NCBI RefSeq assembly: GCF_001751245.1
Contig: NZ_LJGU01000127.1
Location: 60,959 to 124,958, forward strand
Direction of reading: 5' to 3'
DNA: 64,000 nt
Origin: Streptomyces oceani
GTDB taxonomy: Bacteria; Actinomycetota; Actinomycetes; Streptomycetales; Streptomycetaceae
Both the position numbers and the translations under genes were made by a program. Below the pieces are notes generated by a model. The model saw nothing but the letters and a program-made list of their open reading frames with translations. It had not been told where the DNA came from and made no database searches. Position 1 is the stretch's first letter. Each line of letters opens with the position of its first letter. Of the stretch, positions 52,001 through 62,737 are shown piece after piece.

Positions 52001-55000
52001 GTGGTGGTCTCGGCGAGCGCCAGACTCTCCGGAGGTGCCGACATGCCGCCCTCGTGCCAGTGCGGCCAGGCGACCGACACGCTCAGCCCGTGGCGCTCCC
52101 CCCGCGCGGCACGGGCGTCACGCCACAGTGCGAAGGCGTCCAGATAGCGGTTGGCCGCCGCGTAGTCGCTCTGGCCCGCGTTGCCGAGAGTGCCGTTGAC
52201 GGATGACATCAGGCAGAAGAAGTCCAACTCACTGTCTGCCGTGATCTCGTCCAGCAGCCGGGCGCCGACGGTCTTCGGCGCGACCACCCGGGCGATCGAG
52301 GCGTCGGTCTTGTCCCGCAGCGAAGCGTCCTCGACGGTCCCCGCGGCGTGCACGACTCCGTGCAGCGGACCGAAACGCTCGACGCCCTCGGCGATGGCGG
52401 CGGTGAGCGCCCGCCGGTCACAGACGTCCGCGGACACGTACAGCGCCCGGCCACCCAGCCTCTCGACACGGTCCACCAGACGCCCGGTCTCCTCGTCGGC
52501 GGGGCGGCGGCCCAGGAGGATCAGCGAGGCCCGGTGAGTACGTGCGAGCCGTTCGGCCAGCAGCCCGCCGATTCCCCCGGCACCACCGGTGACGAGGTAG
52601 ACGCCCCGCTCGCGCCACGGCGAGACGGACGTCGGGGTCCCGTCGAAGGGTTCCAGGGCCCGTACCCAGCGGCCCCCCGCCGCGAGTCGTACCTCCGTGG
52701 CCGTTCCGGACGCCTCCGTGAGCAGCTCGGACAGGCCGGGAACAGCGGGACGGGCCTCGGTGCCGGCCACCTCGTCCGTGCCGTCCATCTCGATCCGGAT
52801 GCCACGGAAGCCGGTCATCTCGCGTTCCACGGACCGGGTGAAGGCGGCTACGGAGGCACCCGCGGGGTCCTCGGCGTCCGGGAGGCCGAGTGCCACGTAG
52901 GTGACCGTCGCCGCGCCGGTGGCGCGGGCCCTCGCCAGTTGGAGGGGCAGCCGCAGCGGATCCTCGTCGAGCGCGCCGGGGTCCAGCCGTCGGCCGTCGA
53001 ACACCACGACACGGTTGCCGCGTTGGGCATCCTCGACGGTGCGCAGCACGTCGGACTCGTCCCTGGCGGCCACGACGCGGGGGTCCCAGGGCTGCCAGCC
53101 GCCTCCGGGCAGCGCGACGACAACCGGGTTCCCCGGGTCACTGAGCGGTTCGGCGGGCGGGGCCTTCCGCCAGCCGGTGCGCAGGAACCACGGTCGTTCC
53201 TCTCCGCGGTCCGTGGCGGCACGGTCCGGGAGCGCCGCCGGGGCGGCCGCGGGCGTCGAGCGCTCTTCGGGCTGGCCGTCCCCCAGGGGCGCGCCTTCCA
53301 GCCAGTGCCGGGTACGACGGAACGGGTGAGCCGGCAGAGGCACACGCGACCGTCCGGCGCCGTCGAACAACACGTCCCAGCGGACGGCCCCGCCCCGGGC
53401 CCACACGCGTCCCACCCGCGACAGCTCGCCCGAGGCGACGAGGCCGGACAGGAACGCCGCCGTCTCGTCGCCGTCGGGGAGGACATCCGCCAGGGAGTCG
53501 CCGCCGTCGGCCCTACCGTGGACGACTCCGGGTGTCTCGTCCTGCTCGGCCAGCTCCGACAGGTACTCCGTCAGTTGCCCGCGGTCCCGCGCGACGAACG
53601 CCGCCCGGTGTGTGAGGGCTTCGCGTCCGACGCGCAGGGTGTGCGCGACGTCCGCGAGGCGCGCGGCACGTCCGGGGCCCGTCGTGAGGTGGGCGTACAG
53701 GGCACGGGCGTACGCGCGCATCCGCTCCGGGTCGGCGGCGCTGAGCACCACCAGTTCGGGAGACTCCACGACCTCCCGGTCCGCCGGGCTTCGTGCCTCC
53801 CTCTCGGCCACGGGTGACTCCTCGACGACGAGGTGGGCGTTCACGCCCCCCGCCCCGAAGGAACTGACGCCGGCGCGGAGCGGAACACGCGAGTCTCCCG
53901 GCCGCCACTCCGCGAGTTCCCGCTGTACCCGGAACGGAGTGCGGTCGAAGTCGATGTGCGGATTGAGAGTGTCGGCGTGCAGGGTGGGCACGAGCCGGCG
54001 GTGCCGCAGCTGTAGCAGCACCTTGGTCAGCCCGGCTATGCCGGCCGCCGACTCCAGGTGCCCGATCGCCGACTTGACGCTGCCCACGGCACACCCGCCC
54101 GACTCGTCCGGGTCCGTGCCGAAGGCGGTGGTCAAACCGCGGATCTCGATGGGGTCGCCGAGTTCCGTACCACTGCCGTGGGCCTCGACGTAGCCGACCG
54201 TACGCGGATCGACCCGGGCGGCGGCGAGCGCCCGCGAGATCAGCTCGGCCTGCGCCCGCGGGTTCGGCACGGTGAACCCGCTGGTGTGGCCACCGGAGTT
54301 GGTCCAACTCCCCCTGATCACGCCGTGGATGTGATCGCCGTCAGCGAGGGCCCGGGAGAGCGGCTTGAGCAGGACCGCGCCAACACCCTCGCCCATCACG
54401 AACCCGTCGGCGCCCGCGCCGAACGGGCGACAGACCCCGTCCCGGGAGAGCATGCCCATCTGCGCGTACTGAATGTGCCGGGCGGGGTGCAGGATCAGGT
54501 TGACGCCGCCGGCGATGCCCGCCGCCACCTCACCACGGCGGATCGCCTCACACGCCTGGTGCAGCGCGACGGCCGAGGAGGAACAGGCGGTGTCCACGGC
54601 CAGGCTGGGCCCGGTGAGGTCGAGGTGGTAGGAGACGCGGTTGGCGATCTGGTAGTTCTCGGCGTAGGGGAAGGGCGCGTGCCCGGTGACGGCCGCGGAA
54701 CGGCTGAGCGCCGCGTAGTCGTTGGCCATCACCCCGACGTAGACGCCGACGTCGGCGCCGAGACTGGCGCGGGTGTGTCCCGCGTCCTGGACCGCCTCGT
54801 GGGCCACTTCGAGGAAGAGCCGCTGCTGCGGATCCATCATCTCCGCCTCGCGTGGGGCGATGCCGAAGAACTGGGCGTCGAACCGGTCCACGTCCGCCAG
54901 CAGAGCCGCCCAGGCGGAGTACGTCGTTCGCGGGCCGCTGGCCGGACTCAGGTAGCGGCTGTGATCCCAGCGCTCGGACGACAGCTCCCGGACCGCGTCG

Positions 55001-58000
55001 CGGCCCTCGGTGAGCAGATCCCACAGTTCGTCGACCGTGTCGGCACCCGGATAGCGGCCGGCCAGCCCAACCACCGCGACGGCCTCGTCCACTACTTCCG
55101 TCGTGTCGCCGGACGGCACGGCGACGGCCGACGGCGGCGCCTGAGTCGCGCGCGTCTCCCGCGGGCTGTCCGCCAGGGAACGGGCCAGGTCGTCGATGCC
55201 ACGGTGCTCGAACAGCAGCGTCGTGGGCAGTTCGCGACCCAGCCGTTTCTCCAGCGCCACCGTGAGGTTGACCGTGTCGAGCGACGACAGGTGCAGCGCC
55301 TCGAACGTGGCGTCGGTGGTGACCGGGACACGCGGATGCGCCAGCGTACGCGCGAACACCTCCCGTACGGCGGTGCGTACGGCGTCCAGGTCGGTGGTGT
55401 CGGAGGAACCGCCGGCGGCCGGGCGCCGCCCGGCGCCCTCGGGAGACGGTTCGGAGTCGGTGCCGTGTACGCGTTGGTTCAGCGCCGCGAGGTCAGGTAC
55501 CCGTTCGGCCAGTTCGGTCAGGGTGGCGAGTCGCACCGGGTCAAAGGGTGCGCTGGCCAGCTCACGTTCACCGCCCGCGGCCTCCTCGGGGGCACCGGCC
55601 TCCTCCGGGCGGAAGGTGATGGCGGCGGTGTGCTCGACCGGCATCCGGTAGCACACGGAACCGTCGTCACGCCGCCGGGCGTGCTCGGCCGCCACGGACT
55701 CCAGGAAGGCGTGGGCCGGTTCGTTCTTCGGCGTGGGCCGGAACTCGGCCTCCAGGAAGCGTGCTCCGTCCGCGCGGGCCAGTGTGCCCAGTCGGGCCAG
55801 CAGCTGGTGTTCGACACCACGGCCCAGCACCCGGCAGCTCATCAGGAAGGTGTCGAGTACGACGGTGTCGCTGTCGCGGTCCTGCCGGGTGAGCGCCGCC
55901 CCCACCAGTCCGTAGTCGCCGAAGCGGTCGCGTACGTCGGCGACCCAGCAACGCGCGTCGGCACCGTAGTCGGTGAGCACGCCACGGATCTCCGCCTCGG
56001 TGCGCCGGATGGTGGAGAAGTTGAACTGGTTGGTGCGCTGCGTGAGTTGGGCGACCCGCGCCAGGTCGCTGTCCGTGGCCCTTCGCACGTCGATGGTCAG
56101 GTCGAGGTCCGCGATGAAGTCGGCGAAGCTGAGCGTCGTCCGTCGAAGACCCTCCCGCTGACGGTGCGCCGTGTAGGTGTCGGCACGCCTCCGGTCCTCC
56201 GCGGTGACCTCCGGGCTGTCGAAGGCCCAGATCCGCTCCAGTAGGCCGGGAACCTGACCTGGTTGGTCCGCGGGGAAGGTGAGGGCCAACACCTGGGGGC
56301 ACGCGGAGCGTACCGAGGCGACCTCCACCGGGTTGTCGTCGAGGAACACGAAACTGTCGAGTCCGAGACCGAGTTCGGCGGCGAGTGCGGCGAGACCCCG
56401 CGCCTTTGGCTCCCAGTTGATCCGCCAGGCGGCCAGGTGCTCCCAGCGCAGCGGCATCGTGGTCCGGCGTCGGAACACCTCGGCGACGCCGTCCTCGTCG
56501 TTCTTGCTGGCGAGGCAGATCAGGACGCCGCGCTCCCGCAGCCGCAGGGCCCACCGCTGGAGCTCCAGGTGGGCGTCGTCGAGGATGACGCCGTCCGGCC
56601 CGTCCTCCCCGCACACCCCACGCCACAGGGTGTTGTCGCAGTCGAGCACCAGCACCTTGAACGGAGCGGAGAGAAGGCCGTGCGCGGAGCGCGTCAGCGC
56701 GGTGCCCAAAGCGGTGTAGGCGGGGTCCGTGTAGGGGATGTGGGCGTGAGCGAGCCGGGCGGGGTCGTGGTAGTCATCCGTCTCGTAGCCGGCGCCCCAC
56801 CGGTCACCGCCGGTAAGGTGAACCCCGCTCAACTCGGCGAGTTCACGGTTCAGTGTCTCCCTCGCCTCATCGAGCGCGCGAGCACGGCCCCCGACCGCGG
56901 ACGAAGGCTCGGGGGGGCAGATGTGCACCAGCAGCGGGGCGCCTCGCGCGGCGGCGTAGGACCCGGCGGCGGCCACGAAGTCGTCGACGGTACGGGCGAG
57001 GTTCCCCTCAGCCGCCACCCAGTCCTCCGGGCGCAGCAGCACGGCGTTGCAGCCGCCGTCGTTGCGACGGAAGGCACTCCGCGGGTCGAGGAGTTCGCGG
57101 AACACCTGGCCGTACGAGGCGAATTCGAAGCGGAGCCCGAGGCGCCTGCCCCAGTACTCCAGTACGGGGGCCAGCGGGTCGGAGGTGAACGTGCCGGCGA
57201 TCACCAGGGCCGGACCCACGTCGTGGTCCGGTTCCGTATCGGGCGGCCCCGGTCTGGAGGTGGGAACGGACCGGGCCGAACTCGGCGGCGTCTCGTCGTT
57301 CGCGGCCCGCGCGTCAGCCCCCGCGTCCGCCGGCGCGTCGTCCCCCACGTCCGCCAACGCCTCGGTCCGCGCGTCCGCCGACGCCTCGAAGGTATCCAGC
57401 AGGTGTGCCCGGCCGGGTTCGGCCTCCTCCAGAACGCGGCCCACCACGGCGGCGGCGACCGGCTCGACCGGCGTGCCCCCGCGCTGCCCCGCGATGCCGC
57501 CCGACAGGGACGTCGCCAGCCGGGGCGGCCGGACGATGAGGAACCTCGCCGTGGGGTACTCGACGGCGGCGCCGTGCAGGAGACCCTCCACGGCGTACTT
57601 CGCGGTGACGTAGTGCGAGCGCCCGGCGGGTGGTTCGATCACCCACTGGGAGGACAGGGCGAGCACCCACCCATGGTTGTCCGCCACGTCCCTGGCGAAG
57701 GCGGACAACGGACCGCGGGTGAGGGCGAGGCTGTCCGCGACGTACGCGTCCGCGCGTTCGCCCGCCGCCGCGTCCAGGCCGAGGGTGTTCACCGGTGGGC
57801 AGGCGCTGAGCAGCAACACGTCGAGGCGTCCCTGCTCGTCGATGACGCGTTCGCGTGCCTCCGCGCACCAGGCGGGATCGGACCAGTCGCCCTGGAGGAG
57901 ACGCAGCCGCCCGGACGCCTCTCCCAGGCCGGAACGCACCGCCTCGGCTTCCGCGCGGCTGCGGTGGTATCCGCCGTACACCGTGGCGCCCCGCAGTACG

Positions 58001-58887
58001 AGTGCCTGGGTGAGGGCGGCCCCCAGTCCACGACTGGCGCCGACGACGAGTGCCACCCGCCCGCTGAGCGCCGTGTCGGAACGTCCCAGGTTCTCCAGCA
58101 CGCCCTGTGCCCGGGGGGCCGGTGGCTCGTCGCGTACCAGTGCCTCGGCGTCGACGGTCCCGGTGAGTCCCGGCCCGGACACCCGCCCGGTCAGCTCCAG
58201 GCGACCGAACCTGGCGTCCACGGTGGTGACCTCCGCGTGCGCCCCGGGTACGGACGTCGCCGCCCCCGACCGGAGGCTGACGGCGTAGCGGGAGGCGAGT
58301 GCGGGCCGCCCGGGCGCCTCCATCCCGACCAGGTAGCTGGCCCAGCCCAGGAGCGCCGCCAGCGGCACGGTGACTCCGGCGCGTGCCGCGCCGCTACGCT
58401 CCAGCAGTTGGTCGTACGCCACCTCGTCGGGGGCGAACGCGGCCGTGGTCAACTCGCCCGGCGTCAGGTCGTCGAGGGCGCGTACCGCGGCGACGCGGCG
58501 CGGCGTCCCGGATGCCGGTGGCAGCTGCCCGGTCGTCGGCGCCGCGTAACCGACCTCAAGGTCGAGGACGGGACGGGCTCCGTCCGTGATCCGCACCCGC
58601 GCCCGCCCCTCACCCGGTTCGGTTGTCGCGGTGTAGTGCTGTCCCGTGAAGATCGGGGCGTGGAAGCGGGCTTCGAGGGAGGCTGCCTCCTGACCTTCCG
58701 CCGGCTCGGGGAGGGTGGCCAGCGCCCGCAACACACCGAGGGCGCCGTGCACCACGGGCTGGCCGAAGGAGGTGTGCCGCGCGTAGACCTCGTCGGTGTG
58801 CAGCGGGCTGTGGTCGCCGCTGGCCCGCGCGAAGGTCTCGACGTCCTCGCCGACGACACGGAACGGGATCGCGGATGTGGTTGGCAT
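46033..58887 (-). CDS. Trans-AT polyketide synthase 1 (FkbH starter module to KS3)
   Basis: The 4284-residue protein starts MPTTSAIPFRVVG at ATG 58887, 20 bases after the AT gene; the longer upstream frame overlaps that gene and lacks homology. Order: MaoC-like hot-dog (1-125) with a second hot-dog-like stretch (about 130-265), SDR (275-500), FkbH-type HAD/GNAT domain (about 560-1110), ACP (Ser 1202), KS1 (1269-1690), KR (2097-2240), ACP (Ser 2398), KS2 (2513-2935), KR (3381-3545), ACP (Ser 3675), KS3 (3770-4180). No AT domain is present, so extender units come from the separate AT encoded just upstream. The protein ends soon after KS3, leaving its DH-ACP on PKS2. Confidence 0.95.
47740..51352 (-). 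other. PKS module 2: KS2-KR-ACP
   Basis: KS2 has the complete Cys-His-His set (DTACSSS, HGTGTELGDP, SNIGHLESAAG). The KR has ITGGTGGLGAAV and Tyr in LVDYGSANAYLD; its usual LDD-type loop reads SADQRN, unlike the other KRs. The ACP has LGVDSILL. Confidence 0.85.
51390..55086 (-). other. PKS module 1: KS1-KR-ACP
   Basis: KS1 has Cys in DTACSSS, His in EAHGSGTELGDP and His in SAIGHLESAAG, so it is condensation-competent. The KR has VTGGAGGIGG and GQSDYAAANRYL. The ACP Ser is in SYGFTSVLL. Confidence 0.85.
51493..51530. repeat. 6-bp repeat encoding Glu-Pro/Gln-Pro linker in PKS1
   Basis: CCGGCT and GCGGCT units in tandem encode alternating Glu-Pro and Gln-Pro after the module 1 ACP. Confidence 0.8.
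55138..58887 (-). other. PKS starter module: MaoC-like, SDR, FkbH, ACP
   Basis: The MaoC-like domain shows SGDHSPLHTDEVYA and FGQPVVHGAL. The SDR has VVGASRGLGAAL and the YxxxK pair in SHYVTAKYAVEG. The FkbH domain carries the HAD motif VLVLDCDNTLWRG near residue 744 and SKNDEDGVAEVF. The ACP has LHLSSLDTVNL. FkbH domains load a glyceryl group from 1,3-bisphosphoglycerate onto ACP. The hydratase and SDR fused in front could then dehydrate glyceryl to the pyruvyl tautomer and reduce it to lactyl. Confidence 0.8.
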
Positions 58888-58907
58888 TCCCTGAACCCTT
58901 TCTGCGG

Positions 58908-59780
58908 TCAGCTGGTGGCCATGGCCGGAACCGGCCGTTGGGCTCGGATTTGACCGATCAGACCGGTGAGTACCTGGCCGGGGCCGAGCTCGTGGAACTC
59001 GGGCTCGGGCTGGTCCAACAGGAAGTCGACGGAGTCGCTCCACCGCACGGGGCTGGTCAGCTGCCGAGTCAGCAGGTCGGGGATCTCGTCGTCCTCGTAG
59101 GGCCGAGCGGTGGCGTTGGAGATCACCGGGATACGGAGCCGGACGAAGCGGTATCCGGCGAGGAACCGCTCGAACTCCGTGGCCGCCGACGCCATGTGAC
59201 GCCCGTGGAAGGCGCCGCTCACCTTGAGCGGGAAGACGGCCTTCGCCTCGTCCTTCAGCAACACGCTGGCGGCGGCTAGGTCGTCCGCGGTACCCGAGAG
59301 GACCGTCTGCTCGGGCGCGTTGAGGTTCGCGACGTCGACTGGTGGAGCGTCGTCCCGCTCCAGGACGCTCCGCACCTGGTCGGCCGTCAGGCCGAGCACC
59401 GCGGTCATCCCTCCGGGAGCCGCCTCGGCCATCAGCGTGGCCCGGCGGGTGACGAGTTCGAGCCCGGTGACGAAGTCGAAGGCGCCCGCGGCGAACAGGG
59501 CTACGTACTCACCGAGGCTGTGGCCGGCCACGAAGTCCGGGGTGACACCGGACTCCCGGACGCGTTCGACGTACGACAGGGCACCCACCGTGTACATCGC
59601 GCACTGCGTGTAGCGGGTGTCCGCGAGCAGTTCCGGCGGGCCTTCGAGACACAGCTCCTCGATGGAGTAGCCGAGGACGGCGTCCGCCTGCCGCACGAGA
59701 TGCGGGTAGCTCTCGAAGAGTTCCTTTCCCATGCCCAAGCGGTGCGCGCCCTGGCCGGGGAAGACGTGGATGACCGTCAC
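58908..59780 (-). CDS. Trans-acting malonyl-CoA:ACP acyltransferase
   Basis: The 290-residue protein starts at GTG 59780 (MTVIHVFPGQGAHR). It is a stand-alone FabD-fold AT with the nucleophile Ser in GHSLGEYVALFAAG near residue 90, the oxyanion GQGAH, LVTRRATLMAEA and the malonyl-type GAFHGRHM loop, where the catalytic His sits. It should load malonyl onto all extension ACPs of the three AT-less PKS proteins. It is followed by PKS1 after 20 bases and preceded by the PfaD gene. No second AT or acyl hydrolase is present in the window, so it probably serves every module. Confidence 0.95.
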   Translation of the reverse strand: MTVIHVFPGQGAHRLGMGKELFESYPHLVRQADAVLGYSIEELCLEGPPELLADTRYTQCAMYTVGALSYVERVRESGVTPDFVAGHSLGEYVALFAAGAFDFVTGLELVTRRATLMAEAAPGGMTAVLGLTADQVRSVLERDDAPPVDVANLNAPEQTVLSGTADDLAAASVLLKDEAKAVFPLKVSGAFHGRHMASAATEFERFLAGYRFVRLRIPVISNATARPYEDDEIPDLLTRQLTSPVRWSDSVDFLLDQPEPEFHELGPGQVLTGLIGQIRAQRPVPAMATS

Positions 59781-59916
59781 ATCAGTCCTTTCTGCGGGAC
59801 TCGACCGGGTCGGCCAGGCGAGGGAGGCGTCCGGGGGTCTTCGTGTGGACTCGGACGGCCCGACACTCGCCAGCCGTGCGTGGTGCGGCCGCCGTGGCTG
59901 CCGCGGCTGCCGGGCG

Positions 59917-61380
59917 TCAGGGTGGGCCCTCGGTAGCCGGGTGTGCGGAGGCCGGCCCGGAGACACCGGGGAGTGCCGCGGTCTCGTCCAGCCGGCGCTG
60001 CCACAGCTCCGCCGCACCGTCCATGAGGAGTTCGGCCAGCTCGTCGACGTGCCGTGCCCGCCAGCTCTCCCGACTGGTGCCGCGCAGCATGCTGTTGAGC
60101 GCTCCCAGGGAGGGGCCGCACGCGATCTGGTAGTCGACGCGCTGTTCCGCGGATCCGTTCATGGCGAGCCGTGAGGAGTGCACGAAGTACCACTTGAAGG
60201 TCAGGATCATCCGCAGCTTCGGGTCGTGCTCGGCGGCGACCAGCTGGTCCGGGTCGCTTTTCCGCAGGTACTCGGAGGTCTCCTCCCACACCTCCTCGAA
60301 ACTGCGGTGGAAGTACTTCGTCTGGATCTGCCGGGCTGTCCTCTCGTCCAGATCCTCGAGGGAGTCGTGCCGCAGGGTCAGCTCGTACAGCTTGTTCGCG
60401 CGGGTCGGGAACAACAGGCCCTTGCGCAGGACCTGCGCCTTGGCCCCGATCTCCAACATGTCCCCGGCCGGCACGATCGCGGTGTCCTGTACGCCGGCCT
60501 GCTGGAGCATGTCCTTGACGGCGTCGCTGGTCCCCGCCTCGACGGTGCACTGGTTGATACTGCCGGTGAGGACGAAGTCGGCGTTCATCATGAAGGCGGC
60601 GGCGACCGCCTCCGGCGTGCCGATCCCGCCGGCGACGCCGATCCGTACGCTCGCGGCTCGCGGTACGGTCTCCGCGGCCATCCGGTCGCGGAGCCGCGCG
60701 ATGTCCGGGAGCAGGGTCACCATCGGTCGCTGGTCCGTGTGGCCGCCGGAGTCGGCCTCCGCGCAGATGTCGTCCGCCATGGTGATGTGGGTGGACAGCT
60801 CCGCCTCCTCGGCGGTGACCCGTCCGGCCCGCAGCAGGTCGCGGACGATCCCGGCGGGCGGGGGGCTGAGGAACGCCTCGGCTGTTTCGGGCCGGGACAC
60901 CTTCGCGAGCACCTTGTGGGGTGCCGTCACGCCGCCGTGCGGAGCGCGGGTCAGCCCGGTGACCCGGTAGCGCACCAGGGCGGGCGACATCTGGATGAAC
61001 GAGGCCGCCTCCAGACGGGGTACGCGGTGCGCGAGGAGGAGGTCGACCATCTCCTCCTCCTTGTGCGGGGCGCCGGGCGCGGACAGCAGGTTCATCCCGT
61101 ACGCCCGGTCCGGCCCCAGGGCACCGTTGAGGTTCCGGATCACCTCCTCGACCCTCTCGGTACGCACCCCGCCGGTACCGAAGTAGGCGAGCAGCCCGGC
61201 CTTGGCCATCCGGGCGACCATCGCCTGGGAGGCCGTCCCCTTGTACATCGAGCCGGCGACGTACGCGTAGCGCACGCCGTGGTCGCCCCGGAACTCCGCC
61301 GACCCCAGATACTCCGGCGGCAGTCGCCGCGCCGTCGGGGGCGCGGCGGTTATGGTGCCCTCCTGCTCCATGTGATTCAT
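59917..61380 (-). CDS. PfaD-type trans-acting enoyl reductase
   Basis: The 487-residue protein is a PfaD-family flavin enoyl reductase, a nitronate-monooxygenase-like TIM barrel. Typical segments are YVAGSMYKGTASQAMVARM, LLAYFGTGG, RIGVAGGIGTPEAVAAAF, FVLTGSINQ and the C-terminal KYFHRSFEEVWEETSEYL. In trans-AT systems PfaD proteins reduce ACP-bound double bonds at chosen modules. Here the candidate substrates are the enoyls formed at modules 3 and 8. It lies directly upstream of the AT gene in the same operon, 136 bp apart. ATG 61380 is followed by a second ATG nine bases on; either may be used. Confidence 0.95.
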   Translation of the reverse strand: MNHMEQEGTITAAPPTARRLPPEYLGSAEFRGDHGVRYAYVAGSMYKGTASQAMVARMAKAGLLAYFGTGGVRTERVEEVIRNLNGALGPDRAYGMNLLSAPGAPHKEEEMVDLLLAHRVPRLEAASFIQMSPALVRYRVTGLTRAPHGGVTAPHKVLAKVSRPETAEAFLSPPPAGIVRDLLRAGRVTAEEAELSTHITMADDICAEADSGGHTDQRPMVTLLPDIARLRDRMAAETVPRAASVRIGVAGGIGTPEAVAAAFMMNADFVLTGSINQCTVEAGTSDAVKDMLQQAGVQDTAIVPAGDMLEIGAKAQVLRKGLLFPTRANKLYELTLRHDSLEDLDERTARQIQTKYFHRSFEEVWEETSEYLRKSDPDQLVAAEHDPKLRMILTFKWYFVHSSRLAMNGSAEQRVDYQIACGPSLGALNSMLRGTSRESWRARHVDELAELLMDGAAELWQRRLDETAALPGVSGPASAHPATEGPP

Positions 61381-61469
61381 GTCCTGTCCGTGTCCTCGCC
61401 CGCGCGCCGCGCGGAGGAGTCGATGGTCACTTGGACTGGCGGAACCGGCCGTGGGCCGCGGACCGTTCG

Positions 61470-61967
61470 CTACTCGGCCGCTTTCTCGAACCGGTCGAAC
61501 ACGGCGGGGACCTCGGTCGCGAGATGGCTGTAGAGGTGTTCGAGCCGCACCAGCCGCTCACGACGCTCCTCGGAGGCGCCGTCGAGGACCTCCAGGCCCC
61601 GCTGGAGCACCTGGTGGAACTTGGGCATGTGGACGAGTGAGTGACGCACCGCCTTGGGCCAGTTGTGCTCCGGCAGTACGAGCCGGTAGTCGTCGCCACC
61701 GGGCTCCTCGTGCTTCTCGAAGACACCCGGGGTCGCCAGCAGTTTCGCCGCGTGGTCGACGTCTCCCGCGGTGACGCCCAGCGCTTCGACGATCTGGCTG
61801 ACCCGCTGCTCGGCGGGGTCGCAGATCATCATGTAGCCGAAGACGTAGCCGGTGTTCCAGGCCATGTTGTCGATGCGCCGGTAGTGCTCGGCCACCTTGT
61901 GGACGAAGGCGCGTTCCTTCTCGGTGAGGCTCGCCGCCGGTGGCGGCTGGTCCGCTTGCTCGGTCAT
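61470..61967 (-). CDS. GbsR/MarR-type transcriptional regulator, copy 2
   Basis: From ATG 61967 the protein is 165 residues. It has the GbsR-like layout: a helical start (KERAFVHKVAEHYRRIDN), a segment YMMICDPAEQRVSQIVEAL, the HTH around LGVTAGDVDHAAKLL, a wing with LVLPEHNW, and a C-terminal helix ending in LATEVPAVFDRFE. It is a clear paralogue of the next upstream gene, with the same length and shared motifs, so the pair arose by tandem duplication. It lies 89 bp upstream of the PfaD gene and so may control the PKS operon. The ligand is unknown. Confidence 0.83.
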   Translation of the reverse strand: MTEQADQPPPAASLTEKERAFVHKVAEHYRRIDNMAWNTGYVFGYMMICDPAEQRVSQIVEALGVTAGDVDHAAKLLATPGVFEKHEEPGGDDYRLVLPEHNWPKAVRHSLVHMPKFHQVLQRGLEVLDGASEERRERLVRLEHLYSHLATEVPAVFDRFEKAAE

Positions 61968-62022
61968 GGTCGTCCTCTCGCGTGGCGGGTCTGCGGGGCG
62001 CGGTCGCGTGACGGCACGCCCG

Positions 62023-62529
62023 TCAGGGGCTGACGGTGGTGGCCGGTGGTTCGTACCGGTCGAAGACCGCGGGAATCTCATCGCCCAGGTAGCGGAAGAA
62101 CTGCTCCATGTTGACCAGGCGGCGACGTCGCTCCTCGGAGGCGTCGGCGAGGGCTTCGAGCCCGTACCGCATTACGGAGTGAAAGGACGGCAGCGCGAGC
62201 ATGGCCTGCTGAACGGTCTGGGGCCAGACCTCGGCGTTCATGGCCAGCGAGTACTCACCGTCCGGCAGTTCCGTGCGCTCCAGCACTCCCGGGGGCACCA
62301 GGAGCTTGTCGATATGGTCGACGGCCTCGCGGCTGACTCCGAGCACCTCGCACAGCCGGCTGGCGGGCTGTTCGACCGGATCGCTGATCATCAGCCATCC
62401 GATGAGGAAGCCGTGCTCCCACGCCATCCTGTCGGTGTCCCGGTAGTGCTCCGCGACGCGGTTCACGTAGTCCCGCTCGTCTTTGGTGAGCCCAGGAGTC
62501 GCCGGCTTGTCATCGCTGAGTGCTGGCAT
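62023..62529 (-). CDS. GbsR/MarR-type transcriptional regulator, copy 1
   Basis: The 168-residue protein starts at ATG 62529 after an AAGGGGCG ribosome site; an upstream in-frame extension is unconserved. It shows the same layout as its neighbour: RDYVNRVAEHYRDTDRMAW, GWLMISDPVEQPASRLCEVL, HTH at LGVSREAVDHIDKLL and the end YLGDEIPAVFDRYE. The stop is 55 bp from the start of the second copy, so they are probably co-transcribed. GbsR proteins are dimeric winged-helix repressors, and two divergent copies could form heterodimers. A 15-bp tandem repeat lies about 22 bp upstream of its start. Confidence 0.83.
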   Translation of the reverse strand: MPALSDDKPATPGLTKDERDYVNRVAEHYRDTDRMAWEHGFLIGWLMISDPVEQPASRLCEVLGVSREAVDHIDKLLVPPGVLERTELPDGEYSLAMNAEVWPQTVQQAMLALPSFHSVMRYGLEALADASEERRRRLVNMEQFFRYLGDEIPAVFDRYEPPATTVSP

Positions 62530-62550
62530 GTAACGCCCCTTCACGGTATC

Positions 62551-62580
62551 CGGTGGACGAATCGTCGGTGGACGAGTCGC
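62551..62580. promoter_or_regulatory. 15-bp tandem direct repeat upstream of GbsR copy 1
   Basis: CGGTGGACGAATCGT and CGGTGGACGAGTCGC stand head to tail (13 of 15 identical), 22 bp upstream of the start codon. Direct tandem copies could be regulator sites for autoregulation. No symmetry within a unit is obvious. The surrounding 208-bp gap (62530-62737) holds no gene. Confidence 0.4.
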
Positions 62581-62737
62581 GTCTGAGCCTCGCGCGCGCG
62601 GCTCACTCGGACACCAGGGTTCACCCCCAGCATTCACCGCCTGTGACCCCCGGGAACGGGCCCCGGGATCGCGGGTACGTGCCGACAGCGGACCGTGCGC
62701 CTGGTCAGCGAACCCGCCCGGGTGGCGAGCCGGGGTC

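Noticed and set aside
56263-58953. Plus-strand open frame of 896 codons opposite PKS1
   Set aside because: Antisense shadow of the starter module with no recognisable domain.
62645-62670. Hairpin after the phosphopantetheinyl transferase gene
   Set aside because: Only a 6-bp palindrome pair (CCCGGG twice) without a T run; too weak to call a terminator in DNA this GC-rich.
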